A stretch of DNA of 64,000 nucleotides from Sphingobium boeckii (GTDB lineage Bacteria > Pseudomonadota > Alphaproteobacteria > Sphingomonadales > Sphingomonadaceae). Where the stretch lies: NCBI RefSeq assembly GCF_014199215.1, contig NZ_JACIJC010000002.1:496001-560000 (forward strand), given 5' to 3'. Positions 8,752 through 17,586 of this stretch are shown piece by piece (the stretch's first letter is position 1; each line of letters starts with the position of its first letter). The position numbers were made by a program, and so were the translations under genes. The notes beneath the pieces are model-generated. The model was not told the DNA's origin. It worked only from the letters and a program-made list of their open reading frames with translations, and ran no database searches.

Positions 8752-9615
8752 TTAAGCCCGCTTCTTCGCCGCCGGCTTTTTCGCAGGTGCCGGCGTCTTG
8801 GCGGCCGGTTTCGCCGCCCCGGCCTTGGGCGCATCCAGCGATTTCTTGAGCGCCGCCATCAGATCGATCACATTCGATCCCGCCCGCGCTGGCGCATCAT
8901 CCTTCTCGGGCGTCACCTTGCCGCCCTTGGCCTTGCGTTTGCGCTCCACCAGCGCCTTCACCGCATCCACATAGCGATCATGGAATTTGCCCGCGTCGAA
9001 GGCGCTGCTCTTCTTCTCGATCAGCGTCTCTGCCAGATCGAGCAATTCGGGATCGGGTTTGGCGTCGCCGATCTCGCGGAAATAGGTCTGCGCCTTGTTC
9101 ACCTCATCGGCATAGCGCAACGTCTCGATCACCATGCCGCGCCCGCACGGCTTCAGGCTGACGATATATTCGCGCCCGCGCATCGCAAGCTGGCCCAGCC
9201 CCACCTTCTTCGTCCGCTTCAAGGCCTCGCGCAGTACGACATAGGCCTCCTCGGCCAGATCGTCCGCAGGCACGACGAAATAGGGCTTCTCGTAATAGAG
9301 CACGTCGATCTCATGCGCATCGACGAACTGGGTCAGTTCGAGCGTCTTCTTGCTCTCCAGCTTGACCGCTTCGATCTCCTCGGGCTTGAGCAGCACATAG
9401 CTGCCCTTTTCATATTCGAAGCCCTTCACGATTTCGTCGACGTCCACCGCGCCGATCCCGGTGACCGTCTTTTCATATTTCACCGGCTTGCCCGATGGCT
9501 CATGAATCTGGCGAAAGGTGACCGCCGCGCCCGATTTGGTGGCGGGATAGATTTCGACGGGGATGGAGACCAGTGCCAGCCTGATCTGTCCCTGCCAATA
9601 TGCGCGCGCGGCCAT
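8752..9615 (-). CDS. ku: Ku, DNA end-binding protein of non-homologous end joining
   Basis: This 287-residue protein matches bacterial Ku, the homodimeric ring that binds double-strand DNA ends and recruits LigD. The N-terminus MAARAYWQGQIRLALVSIPVEIYPA and the FRQIHEPSGKPVKYEKTV region are typical, followed by the core with EIDVLYYEKPYFVVPADD. The C-terminal tail after about residue 230 is rich in Lys, Ala and Pro (ends KKPAAKKRA), as in family members where the tail helps DNA binding. The gene precedes ligD and follows phaR on the same strand. A short hairpin overlaps its ribosome-binding region. Confidence 0.96.
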   Translation of the reverse strand: MAARAYWQGQIRLALVSIPVEIYPATKSGAAVTFRQIHEPSGKPVKYEKTVTGIGAVDVDEIVKGFEYEKGSYVLLKPEEIEAVKLESKKTLELTQFVDAHEIDVLYYEKPYFVVPADDLAEEAYVVLREALKRTKKVGLGQLAMRGREYIVSLKPCGRGMVIETLRYADEVNKAQTYFREIGDAKPDPELLDLAETLIEKKSSAFDAGKFHDRYVDAVKALVERKRKAKGGKVTPEKDDAPARAGSNVIDLMAALKKSLDAPKAGAAKPAAKTPAPAKKPAAKKRA

Positions 9616-9623
9616 GCCTCTGT

Positions 9624-9641
9624 CTCCGGTCGTTACCGGAG
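9624..9641 (-). promoter_or_regulatory. hairpin over the ku ribosome-binding region
   Basis: CTCCGGT and ACCGGAG form a perfect 7-bp stem with a 4-base loop just upstream of the ku start. In the ku mRNA one arm contains a GGAG that could serve as Shine-Dalgarno sequence. A second purine-rich stretch (AGAGG) lies closer to the ATG, so the effect may be partial. Confidence 0.35.
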
Positions 9642-9675
9642 CAGAATGGTTGAAGGGCGGCGCTGGTTCCGGTGG

Positions 9676-10230
9676 TTATTTGGTGATCTTGTCGATCTTG
9701 TCCTGAAGCCCGGCGAGCTGCGCTTTCAGCGCTTCGATCTCGTCATCCTTGCTGCTCGGCTTGGGCGCTTCGGCGGCGGGCGCGGTGCCCGGCTTGAACG
9801 CACTGGCCGCGGCTTCGAACATGGCGAGATTGCGCTTGGCCATCTCGGCAAACGGCCCGTTGGCGAATGCGCCTTCCACCGCCGTGCGGAACTGTTCCTG
9901 ATTACGGCGAAAGCTATCCATCGAAGCTTCGAGATAGCCTGGCACCATCGCCTGCATCGAATCGCCATACATGGAGATGAGCTGGCGCAGGAAATTCACC
10001 GGAAGCATCGTCTGCCCGCGTGATTCTTCTTCCATGATGATCTGGGTCAACACATTGTGCGTGATATCTTCTTCGCTCTTGGCGTCGATCACCTTGAATT
10101 CCCGGCCTTCGCGGGTCATCTGGGCAAGGTGCTCAAGCGTGATGTAGCTCGACGTATCCGTGTTATAGAGGCGGCGGTTCGCATATTTCTTGATGATGAC
10201 GACATCGTCTCCGGAACTGTTCTTTTTCAT
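9676..10230 (-). CDS. phaR: polyhydroxyalkanoate synthesis repressor PhaR
   Basis: This 184-residue regulator has the PhaR N-terminal domain: VVIIKKYANRRLYNTDTSSYITLEHLAQM, then FKVIDAKSEEDITHNVLTQIIMEEE. The PHA-accumulation regulatory region follows (LPVNFLRQLISMYGDSMQ). The C-terminus is Pro/Ala-rich and ends in a short coiled-coil-like segment (DDEIEALKAQLAGLQDKIDKI). In other bacteria PhaR senses PHA and represses phasin genes. It is divergent from a PhaC-like gene and near an acetyl-CoA acetyltransferase gene, consistent with a PHA context. Confidence 0.95.
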   Translation of the reverse strand: MKKNSSGDDVVIIKKYANRRLYNTDTSSYITLEHLAQMTREGREFKVIDAKSEEDITHNVLTQIIMEEESRGQTMLPVNFLRQLISMYGDSMQAMVPGYLEASMDSFRRNQEQFRTAVEGAFANGPFAEMAKRNLAMFEAAASAFKPGTAPAAEAPKPSSKDDEIEALKAQLAGLQDKIDKITK

Positions 10231-10255
10231 CGATCAGGTGCCCCGCAATAAAGTT

Positions 10256-11320
10256 ATGACGAACATTGCACCATTTCATGCCGCATCGCAACAAGGGCCG
10301 CACCCCCTGCCCCTCTTCCTTGAACTGCTGCGCAGCGAAACCGCAGCATCGCCGGACCGCCGCGTTGCGGCATTGGCGGGATTGAGGGCGTATCAGCAAG
10401 CCCCGCGGCGATCCCGGCCTGCCCCCATGCCAATCGTCGCGACCGCGGGCCGCGCGATGCTGCGCGATTACGGTGGCAGCGGCCTGCCGGTGATCTTCAT
10501 CCCTTCACTCATCAATCCGCCCTTCATTCTGGATCTGACCGCACAGAATTCGCTGCTGCGCTGGCTCGCGCGCAAGGGCGTGCGGCCATTGCTCGTCGAT
10601 TGGGGTGCACCCGAACCGGCGGACCGCGACCAGGATATTGCAGCGCATGTCGAGCATTTGCTGCTGCCGCTGATCGACGCCCTGGGGGAGCGCCCGGCGC
10701 TGGCGGGCTATTGCCTGGGCGGCACGATGGCGCTTGCCGCCGCGCAATTGCGCGATGTCGCGGGCCTCGCCCTGATCGCCACGCCCTGGCAATTCGCGGG
10801 CTTCCCCCCGTCCGCCCGCGCCGACATGGCCTCATTATGGGCCAGCGCGGCCCCGGCCTGCGAACCGCTGGGCCTGATGCCCATGGAAATGCTGCAGTCC
10901 GGTTTCTGGCGGCTCGATCCGGGGCGGACGGTGCGCAAGTTCGAGACGTTCGCCGCGCTCGATCCCGCCGGGGCCGAGGCCGCGGCCTTCATCGCGCTGG
11001 AAGATTGGGCCAATGGCGGCGCGCCCCTCACGCTTGCGGCGGCGCGCGAAGCCTTTGAGGATCTGTTCGCCGCCAACAAACCGGGCCTTGGGCAATGGCG
11101 GGTGGGCGGAGCCCTGATCGATCCATCGCGCCTCACCTGCCCCGCCATCGACATCGTATCGCTGAACGATCGCATCGTGCCCGCCGCGAGCGCGGCCAAC
11201 CTGCCCCACCGGATCGATCTGCGCGCCGGCCATGTCGGCATGATCGTCGGGCGTGGCGCGCGCACCGCCTTGTGGGAACCGCTGGCCGCGTGGCTTTCGC
11301 AACTTCAGTGTGAATGCTAA
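10256..11320 (+). CDS. PhaC-like alpha/beta-hydrolase (short PHA-synthase type)
   Basis: This protein of about 354 residues starts at the ATG of MTNIAPFHAA. The longer frame from 10190 would overlap phaR. It has PHA-synthase features: LLVDWGAPEPADRDQD, a nucleophile elbow GYCLGG with Cys153 instead of the lipase Ser, a later DRIVPA aspartate and the GHVGMIVG histidine. Together these form a Cys-Asp-His triad. The length matches class III PhaC, which needs a PhaE partner. No PhaE-like gene is visible here. It sits divergent from phaR and upstream of an acetyl-CoA acetyltransferase. It may be a polymerase, a depolymerase-like relative or a PHA-linked hydrolase. Confidence 0.75.
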   Translation: MTNIAPFHAASQQGPHPLPLFLELLRSETAASPDRRVAALAGLRAYQQAPRRSRPAPMPIVATAGRAMLRDYGGSGLPVIFIPSLINPPFILDLTAQNSLLRWLARKGVRPLLVDWGAPEPADRDQDIAAHVEHLLLPLIDALGERPALAGYCLGGTMALAAAQLRDVAGLALIATPWQFAGFPPSARADMASLWASAAPACEPLGLMPMEMLQSGFWRLDPGRTVRKFETFAALDPAGAEAAAFIALEDWANGGAPLTLAAAREAFEDLFAANKPGLGQWRVGGALIDPSRLTCPAIDIVSLNDRIVPAASAANLPHRIDLRAGHVGMIVGRGARTALWEPLAAWLSQLQCEC

Positions 11321-11353
11321 GGGCAGCACAGATTTTTCCTAGGAGTCGCCGCC

Positions 11354-12526
11354 ATGTCCGATATCGTCATCACCGCCGCCAAGCGCACGCCCGTGGGCAG
11401 TTTCCTCGGCGCATTCGGCAGCGTGCCCGCGCATGAACTCGGCCGCGTCGCGATCGAAGCCGCGCTGGCGCAGGCCGGTGTCGCCCCCGAAGACGTGTCC
11501 GAAGTCATCCTCGGGCAAGTGCTCACCGCCGGACAGGGCCAGAACCCCGCGCGCCAGGCCTCCATGGCCGCCGGCGTGCCCAAGGAAGTGCCAGCCTGGG
11601 GCGTCAATCAGGTGTGCGGTTCGGGTCTGCGCGCCGTCGCGCTGGCGGCCCAGGCGATCGCCAATGGCGACGCCACCATCGTGGTTGCGGGCGGGCAAGA
11701 AAGCATGTCGCTGTCCAATCATGCGCAGGCGCTGCGCGCGGGTCAGAAGATGGGCAATGTGCAACTCGTCGATACCATGATCAGCGACGGTCTGACCGAT
11801 GCGTTCAATCAATATCACATGGGCATCACCGCGGAAAACGTGGCTGACCAATGCCAGGTGACGCGCGAGCAGCAGGATGTGTTCGCAGTGCGCTCGCAAA
11901 ATCTCGCGTCGGCGGCGCGCGCCTCCGGCCGGTTCAAGGACGAGATCGCGCCGGTCACGGTCAAGGGCCGCAAAGGCGACACCGTGGTGGAAAATGACGA
12001 ATATATCCGCGATGGCGCAACCATTGAAACGATGTCGGGCCTGCGTCCGGCCTTCAAGAAGGACGGCTCCGTTACCGCCGCCAATGCCAGCGGCCTCAAT
12101 GACGGCGCAGCCGCGCTCGTGCTGATGACCCGCGCGGAAGCCGAACGGCGCGGTAGCAAGATTCTCGGCCGTATCGCAAGCTGGGCCTCGGCGGGCGTCG
12201 ATCCGGCGATTATGGGGCTCGGCCCCGTCCCCGCCACCAAGCGCGCGCTGGAAAAGGCGGGCTGGAGCGTCGGTGACCTCGATCTGATCGAGGCCAATGA
12301 AGCCTTTGCCGCACAGGCGCTGGCCGTGGGCAAGGAACTGGGCTTCGATCCGGACAAGGTGAACGTGAATGGCGGTGCGATCGCGATCGGCCATCCCATC
12401 GGCGCTTCAGGCGCGCGCGTGCTGACCACATTGCTCTATGAGATGGAAAAGCGCGACGCGAAAAAGGGGCTTGCCACGCTCTGTATCGGCGGCGGCATGG
12501 GCATTGCGCTCTGCATCGAGCGTTAA
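11354..12526 (+). CDS. phaA: acetyl-CoA C-acetyltransferase (beta-ketothiolase)
   Basis: This 390-residue thiolase II condenses two acetyl-CoA to acetoacetyl-CoA, or runs the reverse reaction. AGGAG lies about nine bases before the ATG. The acylated Cys88 sits in [10 protein letters not shown], the catalytic His in [15 protein letters not shown] and the second Cys in [11 protein letters not shown], so the active site is complete. It follows the PhaC-like gene by about 30 bases in the same direction, which favours a role in PHA precursor supply. A biosynthetic thiolase of another pathway remains possible. Its 3' end overlaps the alanine racemase gene by 4 bases, convergently. Confidence 0.93.
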   Translation: MSDIVITAAKRTPVGSFLGAFGSVPAHELGRVAIEAALAQAGVAPEDVSEVILGQVLTAGQGQNPARQASMAAGVPKEVPAWGVNQVCGSGLRAVALAAQAIANGDATIVVAGGQESMSLSNHAQALRAGQKMGNVQLVDTMISDGLTDAFNQYHMGITAENVADQCQVTREQQDVFAVRSQNLASAARASGRFKDEIAPVTVKGRKGDTVVENDEYIRDGATIETMSGLRPAFKKDGSVTAANASGLNDGAAALVLMTRAEAERRGSKILGRIASWASAGVDPAIMGLGPVPATKRALEKAGWSVGDLDLIEANEAFAAQALAVGKELGFDPDKVNVNGGAIAIGHPIGASGARVLTTLLYEMEKRDAKKGLATLCIGGGMGIALCIER

Positions 12527-13566
12527 GCCCATATCCGATCGAACCGCTGGCCAAGGCCGGTGAGCAATTCATATTGCGACAGGCCCGAAGCCGCCGCGGC
12601 TTCGGGCAGGGCATAGCCGATCTCCACCCAATCCCCCTCGCGCAGATCGGGAGCGGCGTCGACCCGGATCGCGATCAGATCCATCGAAACCCGGCCCAGC
12701 AAAGGCAAGGGGACGTCGCCAGCCAGCGCATGTCCCCTGCCTGAAAAGCCCCGGAGATAGCCATCGGCATAGCCGAGGTTCAAAATGGCGACGTCGGTGG
12801 GCCGGTCTGCCGTGAAGGTCGCATTGTAGCCGATGGTCTCGCCCGGCGTGATGGTTCGCCGCTGGAGAATTTGCGCTTCCGGACGAACCACCTGCCGGAT
12901 ATGCCCAGTGGCCTCGCCCCGCGGTATCCCGCCGTAAAGCGCCAAGCCGGGGCGGACGAGATCGAAAGCGTAATCCGCGCCCAGACAGATGCCCGCGCTA
13001 TTGGCAAGGCTCGTCCGCCGGGCCGATGTGCGCCCGGCCAGTGCCGCGAACCGATCGCGCTGCAGGGCGTTAAGCGAAGAAGCCTCATCCGCACAGGCGA
13101 GATGGCTCATCAGCGTTTCGACGGAAAGACCATCCAATAGTCCATCCACAATATCCGCGGCCGAAATGCCAAGCCGGTTCATCCCCGTATCGACCATCAC
13201 ATCGCATGGCCCGCCCCCGGCATCGCGCCAGCGCGCCATCTGGGTGCGGGTGTTGAGCACCGGACGGGCAGAAATCGCATTGGCGATCGCCATGTCCTCA
13301 TCCCGCACACCGTGCAATACGGAGAGCGCCAGCCCATCGGCCATCGGCATCAGCGCAGCAGCCTCGGCCCAGGTGGCGACGAAAAAATCGCGGCAGCCCG
13401 CCGCGGCCAGCCGCGTCATCACCCCGGCAGCGCCCAAGCCATAGCCATTAGCCTTGATCGCCGCACCGCAAGCGGCGGCCCCGCTCATGTCATTCAGCCA
13501 GCACCAGTTATGCGCCAGCGCGTCGCCATCAAGGCGCAGACGGAGCGGAGAGGACATATCGGTCAC
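12523..13566 (-). CDS. alr: alanine racemase
   Basis: This PLP enzyme of 347 residues interconverts L- and D-alanine for peptidoglycan synthesis. The PLP lysine is in [12 protein letters not shown] (Lys38 from the GTG start). The second catalytic region reads [32 protein letters not shown], with a GYN variant near the usual GYG. A GTG at 13566 and an ATG at 13557 are both possible starts, and neither has a strong ribosome site. It overlaps the thiolase stop codon by four bases and is convergent with it. The length is slightly short for the family but both domains are present. Confidence 0.93.
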   Translation of the reverse strand: MTDMSSPLRLRLDGDALAHNWCWLNDMSGAAACGAAIKANGYGLGAAGVMTRLAAAGCRDFFVATWAEAAALMPMADGLALSVLHGVRDEDMAIANAISARPVLNTRTQMARWRDAGGGPCDVMVDTGMNRLGISAADIVDGLLDGLSVETLMSHLACADEASSLNALQRDRFAALAGRTSARRTSLANSAGICLGADYAFDLVRPGLALYGGIPRGEATGHIRQVVRPEAQILQRRTITPGETIGYNATFTADRPTDVAILNLGYADGYLRGFSGRGHALAGDVPLPLLGRVSMDLIAIRVDAAPDLREGDWVEIGYALPEAAAASGLSQYELLTGLGQRFDRIWA

Positions 13567-13608
13567 CCGCGGCGCGTTAGAGCATTTGCCGGCCGATGAT
13601 CCAGCACT

Positions 13609-15198
13609 TTACGTCGCCTCGTTCCACCGCGTTTCCTTCAGCAGCAGCAGCGTCACGATCAGCGCCATCGCGGTCACCACCCAGGTATACCAAAGCCCCG
13701 AATAGGGATCGCCCGTGCGCGCGATGATATATTGGCTGATCACGGGCAGGAACCCGCCGAAATAGCCGGTCCCGATATGATAGGGGATGGACATGGAGCT
13801 ATAGCGGATCCGCGGCGGAAACAGTTCGGCGAGCAGCGCCGCCACCGGGCCATAGGTCATGCCCGACAAGGCAGCGAGCGCCAGGATGCCGATCAGGATC
13901 AGCGCCACGTCCCTGCCCGAAGGCTTCACCTTGGCGAGATCATAGCCGCCCGCCACCAGCGCGGCGTCCAATCCCGCAGGGCTGGTGTCGGCAATAGCCA
14001 CAGCGCCGATCGTGACTCCGGCTTCCGCCCCGTCGCGGGTGGTGTAGCTCACGCCCTTTTTGGAGAAATGATCGAGCAGCTTGCCGCAATCGCTGGCCTG
14101 GATCTTCGCCAGGGGATCGTAGCGACAGTCCCGCCCAGAAACCACGACGGGAGAGCGCGCCGCGGCCGCCGCGAGTCCGGGATTGGCCGCGCCGCCGATC
14201 AGATGAAAGATCGGGAACAACAGCAGCAGCGTCAGCGCATAGCCGATCACGATCGGCTTCTTGCGCCCGATCTTGTCGGACACCCAGCCGAACAGCAAAA
14301 ACCAGAACAGGCCCGACGCCGCGCCGACACCCACCAGCAATTGCGCGGTCTGATCCTCCACCCGCATGGAATTCTGGATGAAATAGAGCACTTGAAACAA
14401 GGCGGTGTACCAGATCACGGTCAGCCCCGCGGCGATGCCGAACAACGCCACGAACAGCCGGCGCTTGTTGCCGGGATAGGTGAAAGTCTCCTTGAGCGGA
14501 TTTTTGGCGAGTTCGCCCTTCGCCTTCATCGCCTTGAACACCGGGCTTTCGGAAAGCTTCAGCCGCATCCACAGCGATATGGCGAGCAGCAGCAGCGAGA
14601 AAATGAAGGGGATGCGCCAGCCCCAAGCCTCCCACGCATCCTTGCCGACGATCGCCTGGGTGGTCAGCACCACCGCGAGCGAGAGGATGAAGCCGCCCGC
14701 CACACTGGCCTGGATGAAACTGGTGTAGAAGCCGCGTTTGTCCGGTGGCGCATGTTCCGCGACATAGATCGCAGCGCCGCCATATTCGCCGCCCAGCGCC
14801 AATCCCTGCAGGATGCGCAGGCCAAGCAGGATGATCGGTGCCGCCATGCCGATGCTGGCGGCGGCGGGCACGAAGCCGATCGCCGCAGTGGCCAGACCCA
14901 TCACGGTGATGGTCACGAGAAACGTGTATTTCCGTCCGAGCTTGTCGCCCAGATAGCCGAACAGCACCGCGCCGAGCGGTCGAAAGCCGAAGCCGATCGC
15001 AAAGCCGAAGAGCGAGAGGATCAGTTCGAGCGCAGGGTTACCGGCGGGAAAAAAAGTCCGCCCGATGATCGCGGCCAGCGTGCCGTAAATGAAGAAATCA
15101 TACCATTCGAACACGGTGCCAAGCGATGACGAGGCGATGACCAGCCTGATCTCGCTCTTCGTCGGCGCCCGTGCGCTATCGGCCGCAATGTCCGTCAT
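13609..15198 (-). CDS. MFS transporter, metabolite:H+ symporter (MHS) type
   Basis: This 529-residue transporter resembles the ProP/KgtP/ShiA group of the major facilitator superfamily. Marks are SSLGTVFEWYDFFIYG at the first segment, GYLGDKLGRKYT between segments 2 and 3, and LRILQGLALGGEYGGAAIYVAEHAP. About 80 residues (around 365-445) between two late membrane segments form a polar insertion with two Cys (SGRDCRYDP and ASDCGKLL). Typical members are 420-450 residues, so the length excess comes from this insertion. GAGGGG lies upstream of the ATG. The substrate is unknown; family members carry organic acids, betaine or proline. Confidence 0.88.
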   Translation of the reverse strand: MTDIAADSARAPTKSEIRLVIASSSLGTVFEWYDFFIYGTLAAIIGRTFFPAGNPALELILSLFGFAIGFGFRPLGAVLFGYLGDKLGRKYTFLVTITVMGLATAAIGFVPAAASIGMAAPIILLGLRILQGLALGGEYGGAAIYVAEHAPPDKRGFYTSFIQASVAGGFILSLAVVLTTQAIVGKDAWEAWGWRIPFIFSLLLLAISLWMRLKLSESPVFKAMKAKGELAKNPLKETFTYPGNKRRLFVALFGIAAGLTVIWYTALFQVLYFIQNSMRVEDQTAQLLVGVGAASGLFWFLLFGWVSDKIGRKKPIVIGYALTLLLLFPIFHLIGGAANPGLAAAAARSPVVVSGRDCRYDPLAKIQASDCGKLLDHFSKKGVSYTTRDGAEAGVTIGAVAIADTSPAGLDAALVAGGYDLAKVKPSGRDVALILIGILALAALSGMTYGPVAALLAELFPPRIRYSSMSIPYHIGTGYFGGFLPVISQYIIARTGDPYSGLWYTWVVTAMALIVTLLLLKETRWNEAT

Positions 15199-15261
15199 TC
15201 AGAAATCCCCTCTTATCATCAGCGATCTTTAAGGGGTTTCAGGGCGGCGGCAAGAGACCGC

Positions 15262-15888
15262 CTAAACGTCCAGATGCGAGAGCATCCCCGCCAGCAGGTC
15301 ATCGAGCATGTCATCCAGGGAATCCCCGCTCTTCACCGGAAATGCGTCATCCATCGCCAGCCGGGCAAAGCCGTGCACCATCGACCAGCAGGCAACAGCC
15401 GGGGCGTGATCCGGCCCGAACGGGCCGCCTGAATCATCGCCCAGAACCGCCTGCTCCATCACGACATAGGCGCGGCGCGATGCGAAGGCGAAGCCGGGGG
15501 CGGCCTTGTCCAGCAAGGGCGAACGCCACATCAGATCGAACCGCGCCTGATGGGCCAGCGCATAACGGACATAGGCGACACCCTGCGCCAGGATCCGTGA
15601 ACGCCGATCCGGATAATCCTCACGATCCGCCACCTCGAGCGCATCGCCAAGCCCGGTAAAGGCCAGCGTCGCGATCGCGGTGAGCAACCCCCGGCTGTCA
15701 CCGAAATGATGCGCGGGTGCGGACGGCGAAACCCCCGCCCGGCGCGCGGTTTCTCGAAGCGAAAAGCCGTCTATGCCGCGTTCGGCGATCACCTCTTCGG
15801 CGGCGGCGATCAACGCCGGCCTGAGCGCGCCATGATGATAGGCACGGACGGGATCGGCTGTCGCCGCGATGCTGATTTTCTTGCCCAT
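15262..15888 (-). CDS. TetR-family transcriptional regulator
   Basis: This protein of about 208 residues starts at the ATG at 15888; a TTG two codons upstream is possible. The N-terminal TetR helix-turn-helix reads AAEEVIAERGIDGFSLRETARRAGVSPSAPAHHFGDSRGLLTAIA. The C-terminal ligand domain contains RFDLMWRSPLLD and other features of TetR proteins with a WHG-type domain. It lies downstream of csaA on the same strand and upstream of the MHS transporter gene, a possible but unproven target. Confidence 0.9.
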   Translation of the reverse strand: MGKKISIAATADPVRAYHHGALRPALIAAAEEVIAERGIDGFSLRETARRAGVSPSAPAHHFGDSRGLLTAIATLAFTGLGDALEVADREDYPDRRSRILAQGVAYVRYALAHQARFDLMWRSPLLDKAAPGFAFASRRAYVVMEQAVLGDDSGGPFGPDHAPAVACWSMVHGFARLAMDDAFPVKSGDSLDDMLDDLLAGMLSHLDV

Positions 15889-15944
15889 GCCCAACTATGC
15901 GTTGTCCAGATGGGGAAGACAAGCGGGCGAAATTCAGGCTGCTG

Positions 15945-16319
15945 CTAAAACAGTCGTCCGCCATCAGGCACTTGATGCGCCGGCATCATCAGCACGACTT
16001 CGCCCGCTTCATCGGGAAAGCCGAGCGTCAGCACTTCGGACATGAATTTGCCAATCTGGCGCGGCGGGAAATTGACCACCGCGGCGATCTGACGGCCCAC
16101 CAGCGTTTCGGGCGTATAGTGCGTTGCAATCTGCGCCGATGATTTCTTGCACCCGATGGTGGCCCCAAAATCGATCACCAGCTTGATCGAAGGTTTGCGC
16201 GCTTCGGGATACGCCTCCGCTTCGACGATCGTGCCGACGCGGATATCGACCGCCAGAAACTGATCGAATGTGATCGGATCAGCGGCAGGCGCTGTGGAAT
16301 CGTGATGGATATGGGCCAA
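15945..16319 (-). CDS. csaA: CsaA-type tRNA-binding protein
   Basis: This 124-residue protein has the EMAP/Trbp111-like OB fold of CsaA: ITFDQFLAVDIRVGTIVEAEAYPEARKPSIKL, then GCKKSSAQIATHY and VVNFPPRQIGKFMSEVLTLGF. CsaA binds tRNA and has chaperone-like activity in other bacteria. The only upstream start is a TTG at 16319, giving an unusual His-rich start (MAHIHHDST). The canonical family start would fall near ITFDQFL, where no start codon is seen. A perfect hairpin lies a few bases upstream. Confidence 0.93.
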   Translation of the reverse strand: MAHIHHDSTAPAADPITFDQFLAVDIRVGTIVEAEAYPEARKPSIKLVIDFGATIGCKKSSAQIATHYTPETLVGRQIAAVVNFPPRQIGKFMSEVLTLGFPDEAGEVVLMMPAHQVPDGGRLF

Positions 16320-16325
16320 AGGAAC

Positions 16326-16370
16326 ACCGTCTGGTTGCTGATCCGATGCGATCTAGCAGAACCAGACGGT
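16326..16370. repeat. inverted repeat upstream of csaA
   Basis: ACCGTCTGGTT (16326-16336) and AACCAGACGGT (16360-16370) are perfect 11-bp complements, with 3 further pairs beyond a one-base bulge. The hairpin lies between the thiolase stop codon and the csaA start, both on the minus strand. It lacks a T-run. It may end or punctuate the upstream transcript, or occlude the csaA start. Confidence 0.6.
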
Positions 16371-16387
16371 CGCCCAAAGCGATCGCG

Positions 16388-17575
16388 TCAAACGAGTTCG
16401 AGCGCGACCGCCGTAGCCTCGCCGCCGCCGATGCACAGGCTGGCAATACCGCGCTTGAGCCCGCGATTTTCAAGCGCACCGAGCAGGGTCGCCATGATCC
16501 GCGCACCGCTGGCACCGATCGGATGGCCCAGCGCGGTCGCGCCGCCATTCACGTTCAACTTGTCATCAGGAATACCCAGATCGCGCGCGGCGATCATCGC
16601 AACAACCGCGAACGCCTCGTTGATCTCGAACAGATCCACATCATCCATGGTCCAGCCGACCCGCTCCATCAGGCCGCGGATCGCGGGCACCGGCGCGGTG
16701 GTGAACAGGCCGGGTTCATGCGCATGACCGCCATGACCCACAACGCGGGCAACCACCTTCATGCCGCGCTTTTCGGCAATGCTGGCGCGGGTCATCACCA
16801 AAGCCGCCGCGCCATCGGAAATCGACGAGGCATTGGCCGCGGTGATCGTGCCATCCTTCATGAATGCCGGTTTCAGGCCGGGGATCTTCTCCGGCTTGGC
16901 CTTGCCGGGCTGTTCATCGATCGCGACCGTCGTCGGACCGCCGCGACCGGGCACGGAGACCGAGACGATCTCGCGCTCGAAAGCGCCACTGTCGATCGCC
17001 GCATTGGCGCGGGAGAGCGAGCGGATTGCATAGGCATCCTGATCCTCGCGTGTGAACTGATATTCGCGCACGGCATCTTCGGCGAACGCGCCCATCGCCT
17101 TGCCCGGCGTATAGGCGTCCTCAAGCCCGTCCATCATCATCGTATCGATGATCTGGCCATGACCAAGACGCGCGCCGGCGCGATGCTTGGGCAGCGCATA
17201 AGGCGCGTTGGACATGCTTTCCATGCCACCCGCCACGATCACATCGGCGCTGCCCGCAGCCAGCGCATCATAGGCCATGATCGCAGCCTCCATGCCCGAT
17301 CCGCACATCTTGTTGACCGTGGTGGCGCGCGTTCCGGTGGACAGGCCCGCGCCCAGAGCCGCCTGACGTGCCGGTGCCTGGCCCAGACCGGCGGGCAGCA
17401 CGCAGCCCATGAAGATGCGGTCGATCGCATCGGCATCAACGCCGGCGCGCTCCACCGCGGCCTTCACCGCGGCCGAACCAAGCTCGGTGGCCTTCAGGCC
17501 GGCGAGTTCGCCCATGAAGCCGCCCATGGGGGTGCGCGCGTAGCCAGCGATAACAACGGGATCTGATGCGGACAT
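16388..17575 (-). CDS. thiolase (acetyl-CoA/acyl-CoA C-acetyltransferase)
   Basis: This 395-residue thiolase starts at ATG 17575, preceded by AAGGAG. The longer open frame upstream belongs to another gene's shadow. Catalytic residues are Cys91 in NKMCGSGM, His in [18 protein letters not shown] and Cys in LCIGGGEATAV. It follows an acyl-CoA dehydrogenase gene by 11 bases on the same strand, so the pair probably acts in fatty or branched acyl-CoA degradation. It is the second thiolase in the window and clearly distinct from the one at 11.4 kb. Confidence 0.93.
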   Translation of the reverse strand: MSASDPVVIAGYARTPMGGFMGELAGLKATELGSAAVKAAVERAGVDADAIDRIFMGCVLPAGLGQAPARQAALGAGLSTGTRATTVNKMCGSGMEAAIMAYDALAAGSADVIVAGGMESMSNAPYALPKHRAGARLGHGQIIDTMMMDGLEDAYTPGKAMGAFAEDAVREYQFTREDQDAYAIRSLSRANAAIDSGAFEREIVSVSVPGRGGPTTVAIDEQPGKAKPEKIPGLKPAFMKDGTITAANASSISDGAAALVMTRASIAEKRGMKVVARVVGHGGHAHEPGLFTTAPVPAIRGLMERVGWTMDDVDLFEINEAFAVVAMIAARDLGIPDDKLNVNGGATALGHPIGASGARIMATLLGALENRGLKRGIASLCIGGGEATAVALELV

Positions 17576-17586
17576 TTCAAAACTCC

